A stretch of DNA of 64,000 nt, taken from positions 3,670,478 through 3,734,477 of the forward strand of contig NZ_KB892705.1 in NCBI RefSeq assembly GCF_000373905.1, given 5' to 3'. The notes below the pieces were generated by a model, which saw only the letters and a list, made by a program, of their open reading frames with translations, was not told the DNA's origin and searched no databases. Positions 41,713-50,955 of the stretch are shown here, piece after piece. Numbering within the stretch: position 1 is the first letter of the stretch; every line of letters starts with the position of its first letter. Source of the stretch: Mycobacterium sp. 155. GTDB taxonomy: Bacteria > Actinomycetota > Actinomycetes > Mycobacteriales > Mycobacteriaceae. Position numbers and translations under genes: made by a program.

Positions 41713-43167
41713 TCAAGCTGGGACGACGATAGGTGTTGCCCAGGGTGTCGGGATCTTCGAGCCCCGGTAGCGATAGCGCTGGATGCTCATCGTGGTGGGG
41801 TTGTAGAGCCGAACACCGTTGTACTGCGGCCAGCGGCGCACGTGGTACTGGGCCCAGAGGGCCCGTTTGCCGGTGCGGGGATGTTTGTGCAGCAGCCAGC
41901 TCCACACCCGCCACCACATGTAGTTGGCGATGTGGGAGTAGGCCCGGCTGGCTGAACTGTGCCGGAAGTACTGGGCCCAACCGCGGACCATCCGGCTCAG
42001 TTGCCCGAACAGCTGATCGGCGGGTTGGTGGGTAATCCGTTTGGTCACCGTCTTGAGCTTGCGTCGCATCGTCTGCAGCGAGGTGCGCGACGGGTAGCTG
42101 TAGACGTATGCCCGGTTGCTTCCCCGCTGGATATGCCGCTGGATGCGGAATCCCAGAAAGTCGAAGCCCTCGTCGATATGCACGACCTGCGTCTTGGCCG
42201 GGGCCAACCGCAGCCCCATCGGTGCCAGCAGATCGGTCATGTCCTCCCACAGTTGTTCGGCGTGCCCGCGTTGGCCAAAGACCAGAACCACGAAGTCATC
42301 GGCGTATCGCACGAGGTGATACGTCGCTCCGCCGTGCTGGCGATGGGTCCTGCGGGCCGATCCGTGCCGGTGGGCCGCCCAGCGATTGTCGAAGTGGTCA
42401 TCGATAACCGACAGAGCGATGTTGGCCAGCAGCGGCGAGAGGATGCCGCCCTGGGGAGTTCCGGTGTAGGTGTCATAGGTGGTGCCGTCGGTGCCGAGCA
42501 CTCCGGCCTTCAGGAATGCCTTCACCAACCCCAGGATGCGTTTATCGCCGATCCGACCACGTATCCGGTGCAGCAGGGCAGTGTGGTCGATTTCGTCGAA
42601 ACACGCTGCGATGTCGGCTTCGAACACCCACTCATAACCACGGTGAGCGAACATCCGAATGTCCTCGATCGCGTCCTGAGCCCGTCGCTGCGGCCGGAAC
42701 CCGTAACTCGAATCGGAGAAATCCGTTTCGAATATCGGTTCCAGCACCAGCTTCAGCGACGCCTGTACCACCCGATCGGCCACGGTCGGGATACCCAACT
42801 TGCGGACCTTGCCGCTGGCTTTGGGTATCTCGACTCGCCGCACCGGTACCGGTCGAAACATGCCGGAGCGCAATGCGTCCCGCAACTGTTCGAGGAACCC
42901 GACGACACCATCGGCACTAGCCTCAATGCCGCGGGCGGTGCGTTTATCGATCCCCGCACTGCGGGCACCGGTGTTCTCCCGGACCCGTGCCCACGCTACC
43001 GCGAGGAAACACGGGTCCGCCACGAGGTTGAACAGATCGTCGAACCGACGACCACGATCGGCCATCGCCCAACAGTGCAGTTTGGTCTGCATCCTCAGTA
43101 CCCGCTGGGCCGCCACGGACGGCAACTCCAGCGCGGCACCGATATTCATCGGTGCATCTTCTGACAT
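41713..43167 (-). CDS. ltrA: Group II intron reverse transcriptase/maturase
   Basis: The 484-residue intron-encoded protein carries out splicing help (maturase) and target-primed reverse transcription. It shows the RT block GIPTVADRVVQASLKLVLEP, catalytic Asp185 in FEADIAACFD, PQGGILSPLLANI (238-250) and the YADD box (288-291) in HLVRYADDFVVLVFG. A thumb/maturase X domain follows (LKTVTKRITHQPADQLFGQL, RGWAQYFRHSSASRAYSHI). No C-terminal HNH endonuclease domain is visible. No frameshift or stop is present, so the element looks competent. ATG at 43167. Confidence 0.95.
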   Translation of the reverse strand: MSEDAPMNIGAALELPSVAAQRVLRMQTKLHCWAMADRGRRFDDLFNLVADPCFLAVAWARVRENTGARSAGIDKRTARGIEASADGVVGFLEQLRDALRSGMFRPVPVRRVEIPKASGKVRKLGIPTVADRVVQASLKLVLEPIFETDFSDSSYGFRPQRRAQDAIEDIRMFAHRGYEWVFEADIAACFDEIDHTALLHRIRGRIGDKRILGLVKAFLKAGVLGTDGTTYDTYTGTPQGGILSPLLANIALSVIDDHFDNRWAAHRHGSARRTHRQHGGATYHLVRYADDFVVLVFGQRGHAEQLWEDMTDLLAPMGLRLAPAKTQVVHIDEGFDFLGFRIQRHIQRGSNRAYVYSYPSRTSLQTMRRKLKTVTKRITHQPADQLFGQLSRMVRGWAQYFRHSSASRAYSHIANYMWWRVWSWLLHKHPRTGKRALWAQYHVRRWPQYNGVRLYNPTTMSIQRYRYRGSKIPTPWATPIVVPA

Positions 43168-44869
43168 GGCAATCTCCGTATTCTGCGTGTCCTACTGCCG
43201 CCCTTCCCGATGTGACCGGCTTTCCCGGCCTCGCAGTACTACGGCGGCTCCGCCCCATCCCAGTGCCCTCGGTGGGCATCGACACCTACCCGCCGCACCC
43301 CTGGCCGGGACGCGGGAAGGGAAGCACCCGAATGGTTCCCGTGTTCACATGTATCCGATTGGTGAGGCCGGCACCCAGCTTTACCCCGATGGCCCCGGTA
43401 GGTACGCCACAGACAATTCCCCACCGGCTGCTGCCCACCCCTGGCCGGGACAGGCAACGGACGCGTCCGATACACCACTTCCGCGTGCACCACAACACCG
43501 GTCCGATATCCGCCAGATTTGCAGACCGGTTCCACCTAACGAGGATTCCGACACTGGTTCCTCACGTATGCCCTCTCACCTTGCTCACCACGCGCCATGT
43601 CATCTGGCAGTACTGACCCGCCGTGGTTTTGTCAGGGCCGCTTGCCACCGAATCCCTCTCGATCCCTACGAGATTCAGCTGCCCTCAGCTTTCATCCGAC
43701 CGCTGTGACGGCCGAACATCGGAGGTCTCTCACCTCCGATCGGAATACACGCGCCTCACGGCGCACATGCTGCAGGTGATGAGCGTGCAGACCGCGGGTG
43801 GCGCCGCAGCCGGGCACCACACAGCACCGATCCCGATGCCTCCAACACCCGGCGCAACCGGCGACTGACCTGCCGCGTACTACGCCCCGCACCGATCACC
43901 CGCCCGTGCCGTTCAAACCACACCTCACAGCTCGCATCACAGGACAGGAAGCGGCGTTCCTCATCGGACAACACCGGCCCGAGGTGCAGTGAGGCGACCG
44001 GTTTCGCACCGTCGCGGTCGAGGTCGACGTGCACCACCACCGTGGTGTGCTGCCCATGTGGGCGGCGCGCCACGTCGGTGTCCCAGCCGGCCTCGATCAG
44101 GCTCATCAATGCATCCACGGTGCCGGGGAACGGCGGTGCCTGCTCCGATGCCTGGTCGGCATCCTCGTGGTCACGCTTCCACTGCGCGATCAACGCGTCG
44201 TGATGCGACTGCATCGCAGCATCGACTGTCGCTGCCTCGTCGCGCGGCAGGGTGATCCGGTAGGTCGTGCAGTCGTCGTGAACCTCTTTGCGGAACGCGC
44301 GTTTGGGATCCGGTTCGGGATCTGGATCAGGGGCGGGGCGGGGTTCGAGTTTGACCGCCGTACGCAACTGGGCAACAGTGGCCACCGCCGCCAACTCCGC
44401 ATAATGCGCATCGGAACCGTCGGCGGCGCGTTCGGCGATCACCCCCACCTGATCCAGCGACAACCGGCCCTCCCGCATCCCTTCGGCGCAGAGTGGGAAC
44501 CCCTCGAGGCGGCGTGCGACTGCCACCATTGTTTCGGCGTTGTGCGGGGTGACACCGGTCTTCCAGGCCACCAAAGCTGTGATCGATCGGGCGCCGGTGG
44601 CGCCGCACAATTCGTCGCGCTCCAACTCGGCGACGATCTCCACCAGCCGCCCGTCGATGGCGTTGCGTTGCCCACACAGTTCGGCCACCTCATCGAACAA
44701 CTCTTCCGTCCGCCGCGCAGGGCTCAGCGCGTCAGCATCGAAAGGTGTTGCGCCCGATGGCATGCCCCCATTATTGCAGTCAGGTCCGACAAGTTCCGGG
44801 CGATGGACAGTGCGAAGACCACAAGGCTCACCGAACCGAATCCCAAGTTAGTACAAGCCACTTGGGCGG

Positions 44870-45249
44870 CGTCCGGGTTGGCCCACTGCACCGGATCGCG
44901 GCTGGTGGAGTTGTGCGGGTTGACCATGAAACGGTGCCGCTCGAACAGCGGCCCGATGGTTTCGGGAGCGCGGAAATGCTTCCCCCGTACGAGAAATGGT
45001 GCGGACCAGCTCCATTACGAAGCGCTCGGGCGGCGGAAAGGCCGACCCGTCGGGACTGTCGAACGGACCTGACATTGTACGGCTGTGCCAGTCCTCGGTC
45101 TGCGGATCACCACCATCGCGGTCGAGCCTGGCCACCACGTTGTAGAGGCTGTTGCCCCACTGGCTAAACGCGACGAAATTGTGGAAGCACTCGAAGACGA
45201 TCTTCTGCGTGACGTCGCGGTAGGCCAGCACCGCGTTGAAGCTGGCGGA
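44870..45249 (-). pseudogene. Cytochrome P450-like gene fragment
   Basis: On the minus strand, starting immediately after the jetC stop, a frame without its own N-terminus reads YSASFNAVLAYRDVTQKIVF, then FECFHNFVAFSQWGNSLYNV, and on to LERFVMEL-like ERFVMELVRTIS. After a frameshift it continues as ETIGPLFERHRFMVNPHNST and DPVQWANPDA before similarity ends. The order and the late PHNST..DPVQWANPDAF-type segment suggest the region before the haem-binding loop of a P450; the Cys loop itself is absent. Both ends are missing, so this is a relic. Family assignment is tentative. Confidence 0.45.
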
Positions 45250-45252
45250 ATA

Positions 45253-48200
45253 TCACACGGGTTCCGGCACCTTCAGTTCCCGCCGCAGGGCGCTGAAATC
45301 GCTGATGGTCTTGGTGGCAACGGTCGCGACGGGACGTGCGTTGCGTCCGGTCGCCTCGGTCTTGGACACCATCACCACACCGTCGATGTAGGGCTCGATG
45401 GTGGTGGCGTTCTGCACGGTGGCCACGATCACCAGCTGGAAGCCGAACTTGCGGAACGCTTCGAGCGCCTGTGCGGCGAACTGCGGGTCGGACTTCGAGA
45501 ACGCCTCGTCCAGCATCAGCTGCGCGAAAACCGGTGTGTTGTCCCCGCTGTCGGGGCTGGCGAGGTTGAAGCTCAGTGCGCCGGCCAGGCAGAACGCCAT
45601 GAGCTTCTCTTGCTCGCCACCGGAGTTGTCACCAGCGTTGCTGTGCGTACGGATGAGCTCGTCGGTGCGAACGTCCCACTCCGCGCAGTCGAACATGAAC
45701 CGGTTGCGCACGTCGAGCGCATCTCGGGTCCAGGCGCGATCCTCAGGAGTGTTGCTGGCCAACCGGTTTCGCAACCGCAAGATGTCGGCATACTGATCCA
45801 GGATCGCCTTTTTATCACCGAGGCCCACCTCCGCGATGCGCCGCGAGATGGCCTTGACGATGTCGGTCAGCTCCGATACCGCAGCCAAGCTGCGCGGAGT
45901 GGCCCGCAGCGTCAACCGGGTGCCGCGGTTGAATTCGACCGCGCCCAGCCCCGTGTTCACCCGCGCGATCTGGTCGCTGATCCGCCGGGTCTCCTGCTCG
46001 GCCACGCGGTGCAGCGTCAGGATCGCGTCAGGGGCCTGCTCGGTGATGAGCCGCATCATGCGCTCGTAGGCGTCGGGCAGCTCGCGTTCATCGATGTGGC
46101 GGCACACCGCGACGTAATCATGCACGCGTTCGTCGAAGTCATCCGAGTCGTTCGGAATCGCGTCGGGAAACGATGCATCGAAAGTCGCGATGATGCGGGC
46201 CAATTCGTCGTATGAACGCCTGCGGCTTTCGGTCAGCTGGTCGCGTTCGCGGCGGATCGCGCTGAACAGTGCCTCTCGGTGTGGCTCGGGATTGAGCAGT
46301 TCCAGTTCTACGGGGATCTCGGCGGCATACCGGTGCAGCAGTTCGCTGATGGGCTCCGACACGACGGCGGGCGCGAGCCGGTCCAGCAGTTCCAGCAGGC
46401 GGGTGCGACGCCCGTCCAACTCGTCGCGACGCGTCTGGATCGCCCCGCGCCGGGTCATCAGAGTCTGGATGTCCCTCCAGATCGCCTCGGCCCGCGCGCT
46501 GAGCGCCTCGATGTCCGGGTGGTCGGCCAGCAGCAGCTCGTACTGTTCGCGCAGCCGATCCGCGTGCCCATCGGCGGTCTCGGTGTCGATCTGGCTCCAC
46601 TGCGGGAACTGCTCGTAGATCGCCTTGCAGGCCGCCGCCTGATCGCGCCACTGCTGCCGTTGTGCCGCAATCGCATCCGCGGCATGGCGGGCCTGGCGGA
46701 AGGCTTCCTCGGCCTCGGTCAGCTCGGCGGTCAGCGCGTCAAGCTTGGCCGCGATGTCGCCCTGGTAGATGTATTCCGAAGGTTTGATCGGGCGGCGGTC
46801 GTCCTTGATGGCCAACCGGTCGGAATCCTTGTACAGGCCCGTGTCGGTGACGGCGCGCCGGAACCGTGCGAACACATCGGGGGTGTCGACGCAGATGTGG
46901 TCACCGGCGGCGGCGATCACATCGACCGCCTCAGGCGCGCACGGGTGTGCCGGGTCGACGATAAACAGCTTGCCCGCCAGCGTTTGCGAGGAGCCGGAGG
47001 CGGATCGCGCAGATCCGGTGTTCGGCTCGGCTTGCCGCCCCGTGGCGGTGACGCGGACGTGATGCAGCGCGAGCCGGCCGCGCATGTTGGTCTCGTTGAC
47101 GAACCGCAACACCCTGGCGTAGTGCTGATCCGGCACCAGCAGTCGCAGACCCACCGGTCGCAGCACCTTCTCCACCGCCAGCCGCCAGCGCGCCTCCTCG
47201 GGACGCAGGTCCAGCAGCTCGGCTACGTAGGGCAGCTCCTCCGGATCGATACCGACAGCGGTGCAAATGTTTTCGCGCATGACGACAGCAGACTCGGGTA
47301 CCGCCGAACCCACGTGCTCGACGCGCTTGAGTTCCTTGGCGGCGTTGTCGCGCACGATGCGGGCCGACTTCTGGGCATACTCGGCGTCGGTCGACGCGTC
47401 ACGTCCCCATTCCAGCTTGCCGAGCATCTCGGTGGCCTGCCGGGTCAGTTCCTCACGCAGATTCCAGAACTCGTCGGCCGACTCGGGAGGCTCGATTCCC
47501 TGGGCGGTCACCAGATCCTCGTACGCCGCGCGGCGTCGTGAGACCTCCTCTGCCTGCGCTTCAGCCGCGGTCACCTGCGCCTGCAGCGGGCCGACGTTGG
47601 TGCTGGCTCCGCTGATCTGCGCGTTGAGCGAATCCCCTTCAGCTTTGGCCAGATTGAGCTGGCGGGTCAGATCGGCATGCTCGTTGTCGAGCTGTGTGAC
47701 GTTCGCGTCGAGCGTCTCGATCTGGGCGGGGCATTGCTTGAGCCGGACATGGTCGGTATAGGCCCGCACCATCGGCTGGTCCACCAGATCGATGATGCCC
47801 AGATCCGAGGATTCCGACGCGTAGCGCACCTGGATGGCCTCGATATCGCCGAGGATCTTACGCTTGCGCTGGGCGACGGCCAGCAGCTCTCGAGCCTCGA
47901 CCAGCGGGTCGATCTGCTTGAGCGCCTCAGGCAGCCGGGCCAGGCTGTCCGGTTCGTCGAGCATGAATTCACTCACGAACTGTTCCAGTCCGCCAACGCT
48001 TTTCAGCGACTTGGCCTTGCCGAGCAGCTGCTGCGCGGCATCCGACGCCCGGATCCCGATAGCGGCGTACAACTGGGCCAGGTACTGCGATTCCACCTTG
48101 GTGGTGAATCGCCAGCCGCTATATTTCCCGTCGCTTCGCTCGCCCCGGATGTCCTTGAACACACCGGTGTCGAAACGTCCTGCGGCCCAACGGTTGCAGA

Positions 48201-48669
48201 CCTCCTCGATGTCGAGGTCACCGTCGCCGAGGACGTAGCGACTCGACGAGTCCGAGCGAGACTCCCCGGTGAGCCACTTGAGCACCAGGCCGGTGATCGT
48301 GCGCCCGGTGTTGCTGCGGTATGTCACGCCGACTGCAGACCAGGTGGTCCCGTCACCCCGCAGGTACATCACCTGACTGGCCCCGCCGTCGCTGCGCTGG
48401 CCCCACGCGCCGCGCACGTACTTGTCGACGGTGCGCCGACCGGCGCTGGACCCCGCCGCGGTGTTGTCACCCGAGGCGTTGAAGTTGCGCCGGTTGAACG
48501 GCAAGAACCCTAGTGAAATCGCGTCCAGCAGTGAGGATTTGCCGCTGCCGGAGGCGCCTGCGATGAGCGATCCGCCGGAGCTGAACGGGATCGAGTGGTA
48601 ACCGTCGAACACACCCCAGTTGATGATCTGCAGCCGGGAAAGGTGGAACTGCTCAGTCGCGGATGGCAT
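45253..48669 (-). CDS. jetC: JetC/MksB-type condensin ATPase (Wadjet)
   Basis: This MukB/SbcC-like SMC protein of about 1,138 residues has N-terminal Walker [10 protein letters not shown] (about 38-46), long coiled coils (about 250-460 and 640-830) around a hinge, and the C-terminal signature [18 protein letters not shown] (about 1015) and Walker [10 protein letters not shown] (about 1054). In Wadjet systems JetC with JetA and JetB extrudes plasmid DNA loops that JetD cuts; in M. smegmatis the homologue EptC restricts foreign plasmids. I chose the ATG at 48669 (GGGGG 8 bases before); a GTG at 48678 is possible. It overlaps jetB. No jetD follows. Confidence 0.92.
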   Translation of the reverse strand: MPSATEQFHLSRLQIINWGVFDGYHSIPFSSGGSLIAGASGSGKSSLLDAISLGFLPFNRRNFNASGDNTAAGSSAGRRTVDKYVRGAWGQRSDGGASQVMYLRGDGTTWSAVGVTYRSNTGRTITGLVLKWLTGESRSDSSSRYVLGDGDLDIEEVCNRWAAGRFDTGVFKDIRGERSDGKYSGWRFTTKVESQYLAQLYAAIGIRASDAAQQLLGKAKSLKSVGGLEQFVSEFMLDEPDSLARLPEALKQIDPLVEARELLAVAQRKRKILGDIEAIQVRYASESSDLGIIDLVDQPMVRAYTDHVRLKQCPAQIETLDANVTQLDNEHADLTRQLNLAKAEGDSLNAQISGASTNVGPLQAQVTAAEAQAEEVSRRRAAYEDLVTAQGIEPPESADEFWNLREELTRQATEMLGKLEWGRDASTDAEYAQKSARIVRDNAAKELKRVEHVGSAVPESAVVMRENICTAVGIDPEELPYVAELLDLRPEEARWRLAVEKVLRPVGLRLLVPDQHYARVLRFVNETNMRGRLALHHVRVTATGRQAEPNTGSARSASGSSQTLAGKLFIVDPAHPCAPEAVDVIAAAGDHICVDTPDVFARFRRAVTDTGLYKDSDRLAIKDDRRPIKPSEYIYQGDIAAKLDALTAELTEAEEAFRQARHAADAIAAQRQQWRDQAAACKAIYEQFPQWSQIDTETADGHADRLREQYELLLADHPDIEALSARAEAIWRDIQTLMTRRGAIQTRRDELDGRRTRLLELLDRLAPAVVSEPISELLHRYAAEIPVELELLNPEPHREALFSAIRRERDQLTESRRRSYDELARIIATFDASFPDAIPNDSDDFDERVHDYVAVCRHIDERELPDAYERMMRLITEQAPDAILTLHRVAEQETRRISDQIARVNTGLGAVEFNRGTRLTLRATPRSLAAVSELTDIVKAISRRIAEVGLGDKKAILDQYADILRLRNRLASNTPEDRAWTRDALDVRNRFMFDCAEWDVRTDELIRTHSNAGDNSGGEQEKLMAFCLAGALSFNLASPDSGDNTPVFAQLMLDEAFSKSDPQFAAQALEAFRKFGFQLVIVATVQNATTIEPYIDGVVMVSKTEATGRNARPVATVATKTISDFSALRRELKVPEPV

Positions 48670-49324
48670 CGTCAGCACCCCCGTTCAGCAGAGCTTCGAA
48701 CTGCTGCTGCAGTTCGGTGATCACCGAGGCCGTCATGATGGCGCTGATGACCGGGCTGACGGTGTAGCTGTCCTCGTCGTCGCGCGTCTTGCGCAGAATG
48801 TCCAGGCCGGCCAGCCGGGCGATGGCCGCGTCGATACGCGCGGTGAACGTGACGGTGTCCCGGTCGGTGTCGTTGAGCACCCCGGAGAACAGGCCGTGGA
48901 CCTCGTCGCGGGTGATCAGGAAGCTCTGGTCGCCGCCGGCACGCATCATCTGTGCCAGGTGCAGCGCCAGGATCGAATCATAGGTGCCCAGCGGTTCACG
49001 TCGTAACAGCTTGACGCCCTTGGCAGATTCGTAACGGGCCTGCTCGATGAAGGCGATCCCGATGTCATCGACGATGCGCAACTGCAGGTCGAGTTCCGAG
49101 AGCCGGACCGCGAGATCTGCGCGGTACTCCTTGACCCAGCTGTACACGTCGGTGTCGGATTCGTTGCTGATGTAGCGCCGCGTCAACAAGTTTTGCAGGG
49201 CCCAGCAGGCGCGGTCGGGCATGGCGCTGACGTCGCCGTCGAAACGGGGCCGACGCTGCTGCGGGGCCCGGCCGTTTCGGTCGACCTCGGGCAGTGACGC
49301 GAAATCGATAGGTGTGTCGGTCAT
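48653..49324 (-). CDS. jetB: JetB/MksE-type subunit (DUF4194, Wadjet)
   Basis: This 223-residue DUF4194 protein is the small winged-helix kleisin-partner subunit (MukE-like) of the JetABC condensin. The core includes [40 protein letters not shown] and [20 protein letters not shown]. The ATG at 49324 has GAGGAG five bases upstream within a 32-bp tandem duplication. It lies between jetA and jetC, overlapping jetC by 17 bases. Confidence 0.88.
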   Translation of the reverse strand: MTDTPIDFASLPEVDRNGRAPQQRRPRFDGDVSAMPDRACWALQNLLTRRYISNESDTDVYSWVKEYRADLAVRLSELDLQLRIVDDIGIAFIEQARYESAKGVKLLRREPLGTYDSILALHLAQMMRAGGDQSFLITRDEVHGLFSGVLNDTDRDTVTFTARIDAAIARLAGLDILRKTRDDEDSYTVSPVISAIMTASVITELQQQFEALLNGGADDAIRD

Positions 49325-49387
49325 ATCGGCTCCTCGCGCAAGCGCTCGTCGGTCATATCGGCTCCTCGCGCAAGCGCTCGTCGGTCA
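49321..49387 (-). repeat. 32-bp tandem duplication carrying the jetB ribosome site and start
   Basis: Two perfect 32-bp copies (49321-49352 and 49353-49384) plus seven bases of a third lie between the jetA stop and the jetB start. Each copy holds GAGGAGCCGATATGACC, so there are two ribosome sites and two ATGs. The upstream ATG opens an 11-codon frame ([11 protein letters not shown]) whose TGA overlaps the jetB ATG. Confidence 0.9.
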
Positions 49388-50890
49388 CGACGCCGATCCC
49401 AGGATCGGTTCGGTGAACATGAGGTGCGGCACCTCCATCTCGCGGTCCCTGCCGTCCAGGGACTGGAATCTCACGGTGGTAGACGCCGGGGCTGTTCCTG
49501 AAGCGCCGGCCGATCGCGGTTGCTTGAGTGCCCACGACCACAGCACGATGACGTGGCCCAGGTAGGCCGAGTCCAGCATGCTCACCGCATCTGGCAGGGA
49601 CACCGGGGCCCGCCGCAGCGCGGTGTTGATCATCTCCGACATGGCCGGTGCGTCGACCTGGGTGCTCAGCGCGGCGAAACTCGACAGATCTAGCTCCCCT
49701 TCGGCCATCTGTGCGGGCTTGGGCGCGGACAGATCGTTGATCCGAAAGCTCAGGGCACCAATCGAACTGATGGTGTGCCGGGCCAGCGGCACGTCGAGGT
49801 CCAGGCGCGAATCGGTCAGCGACACCTTCAGCAGCGCGCGAGCGGCACCGATCGCGTCGTTGAGCTGGCGGGCCACTCCGCGGCTCTGCTCCAGCGTGCC
49901 GAACGCGGTGAATCGCTTGACTCGTTGTGCGCAGCGCTGCTGGATGCGTTCCACCTCGTCGATCTGATGCCCCACCAACTCGAAGAACTCGGCCATCACC
50001 TTGCGCAACGCCGGGTCGAGCTCGGGCAGTGTGGCTGCGACGGTGGAGATGTCGGCCTCCAACTCCGTGCGCTGCTGCGGATCGTTGATCATCCGCAGGA
50101 AGGCCCGATGCGAGTCCCGCCCCGCCGAATCCCAGGCTGCCTGGTAGTCGGCGTACATCTGGCGTTGCCGGTCCCGATAGTCGGCGTTGCTGTCGATCGG
50201 ATCGTCGAGCTCGGCGGTGGCCTGCTCGATCATGCTGCCGTACAAGCCGATGTCGGTGATCAGCCGTTCCATCTGCATCGCGATGGCACGCGCCTCGTCG
50301 TACATGGCGGTGACATCGGGATCCGGCCGCAATCCGGCGTCGAGCTCGGCGAGCTCGGCGTGCAGGACCGCGATCTCCGCCTCGATACCGGCCCGGATCT
50401 GGTCGGGATCGTTGCCGACGCGCACGGCGACCTGCCTGAGCCGCGACGCGATCCCGTTGATCGATCCGCCGGTTGCGATGGTGTCGTTGCGGCGCACGCC
50501 CCGGACGAAGTCCAGCGCCCGGCGCGCGTCCTGGGTCAGATAGCAGACATTGCGCTCGTGGCCGGTTCGGGTCTCGGTCACCCGGTGCAGCCAGCCCTGA
50601 CTGGCCCAGCTCTTGATGAGGGTCAGCCCGGCCTGCTCGGATTCGCCGAGTTCGGCCAGGTCACGCTCGAGGCGTACCACCAGGTCGGCCTCGGCCACCG
50701 TGCCACCGGAGAGGTGGCGCTCCATCAACGTCGCGTACACGCCGAGGTTGAGGGTGGCCAGCAGCCGGACCGCGCGCGAGCCTTGAACATCACGGTTGAG
50801 TTCGAGTAACTCGGCGGCCGGCAGCGCCGCGTTGTCCTCCAACGTGATCTCTCCCCCATGTCGTTCGCTGGACGGTCCAAGATAGGCCAC
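49385..50890 (-). CDS. jetA: JetA/MksF-type kleisin (DUF3375, Wadjet)
   Basis: DUF3375 protein of up to 501 residues, the kleisin-like subunit that bridges JetC heads. Typical features are LLELNRDVQGSRAVRLLATL, ATLMERHLSGGTVAEADLVV, a helical middle and the C-terminal SLDGRDREMEVPHLMFTEPI. The frame opens at GTG 50890, but GGGGGAGAG six bases before a TTG at 50842 gives a better-placed start 16 codons later. It is the first gene of the three-gene operon; icd2 lies upstream on the same strand with a 65-base gap. Confidence 0.88.
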   Translation of the reverse strand: MAYLGPSSERHGGEITLEDNAALPAAELLELNRDVQGSRAVRLLATLNLGVYATLMERHLSGGTVAEADLVVRLERDLAELGESEQAGLTLIKSWASQGWLHRVTETRTGHERNVCYLTQDARRALDFVRGVRRNDTIATGGSINGIASRLRQVAVRVGNDPDQIRAGIEAEIAVLHAELAELDAGLRPDPDVTAMYDEARAIAMQMERLITDIGLYGSMIEQATAELDDPIDSNADYRDRQRQMYADYQAAWDSAGRDSHRAFLRMINDPQQRTELEADISTVAATLPELDPALRKVMAEFFELVGHQIDEVERIQQRCAQRVKRFTAFGTLEQSRGVARQLNDAIGAARALLKVSLTDSRLDLDVPLARHTISSIGALSFRINDLSAPKPAQMAEGELDLSSFAALSTQVDAPAMSEMINTALRRAPVSLPDAVSMLDSAYLGHVIVLWSWALKQPRSAGASGTAPASTTVRFQSLDGRDREMEVPHLMFTEPILGSAS

Positions 50891-50955
50891 AGGACCGACA
50901 TCGGGCGAAATCGGGGTTGGGTGGCGCTGGTCAGGCCCGTGGGGCCGCAGACGCC

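Larger units (their letters stand above)
41604..43766 (-). mobile_element. Group II intron with intact reverse transcriptase
   Basis: On the minus strand the element starts GTGCGCC (ending at 43766) and ends ..GCCTAC (41604), matching the group II 5' GUGYG and 3' AY rules. Excision restores the host HNH reading frame exactly. Domain V is the 34-base hairpin at 41671-41704, with the AGCCGGATGCGATGAGAGTC pattern typical of bacterial introns; domain VI follows with GGCGGCGGG/CCCGCCGCC arms. The 5' 600 bases (43168-43766) hold the structured domains I-III and the ORF lies in domain IV. The total is 2,163 bases. Confidence 0.88.
41298..44763 (-). pseudogene. DUF222/HNH (13E12-repeat family) gene, frameshifted and split by a group II intron
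   Basis: Exon 1 (43767-44763) encodes the DUF222 helical domain from an ATG at 44763 (ELFDEVAELCGQRNAIDGRL, VGVIAERAADGSDAHY). Near 43845-43855, after RRLRRVLEA, the frame shifts to the one encoding DRCCVVPGCGATRGLHAHH. Exon 1 ends at ...LQH, and exon 2 (41298-41603) resumes with WEDGGRTDLDNLVLVCPYHH, so removing 41604-43766 rebuilds the HNH nuclease motif in frame. The exon-1 frameshift (one extra or two missing bases) remains even after splicing, so the gene was probably already dead. DUF222/HNH genes are repeated mobile-like elements in mycobacteria. Confidence 0.88.

Noticed and set aside
44870..45249. Decayed jetD after jetC
   Set aside because: The encoded segments (VFECFHNFVAFSQWGNSLYN, PHNSTSRDPVQWANPD) resemble P450-type proteins, not the TOPRIM or DUF3322 parts of JetD.
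49321..49387. CRISPR-like array
   Set aside because: Only two direct copies without spacers; it is a simple tandem duplication. No repeat-spacer pattern was seen anywhere in the window.
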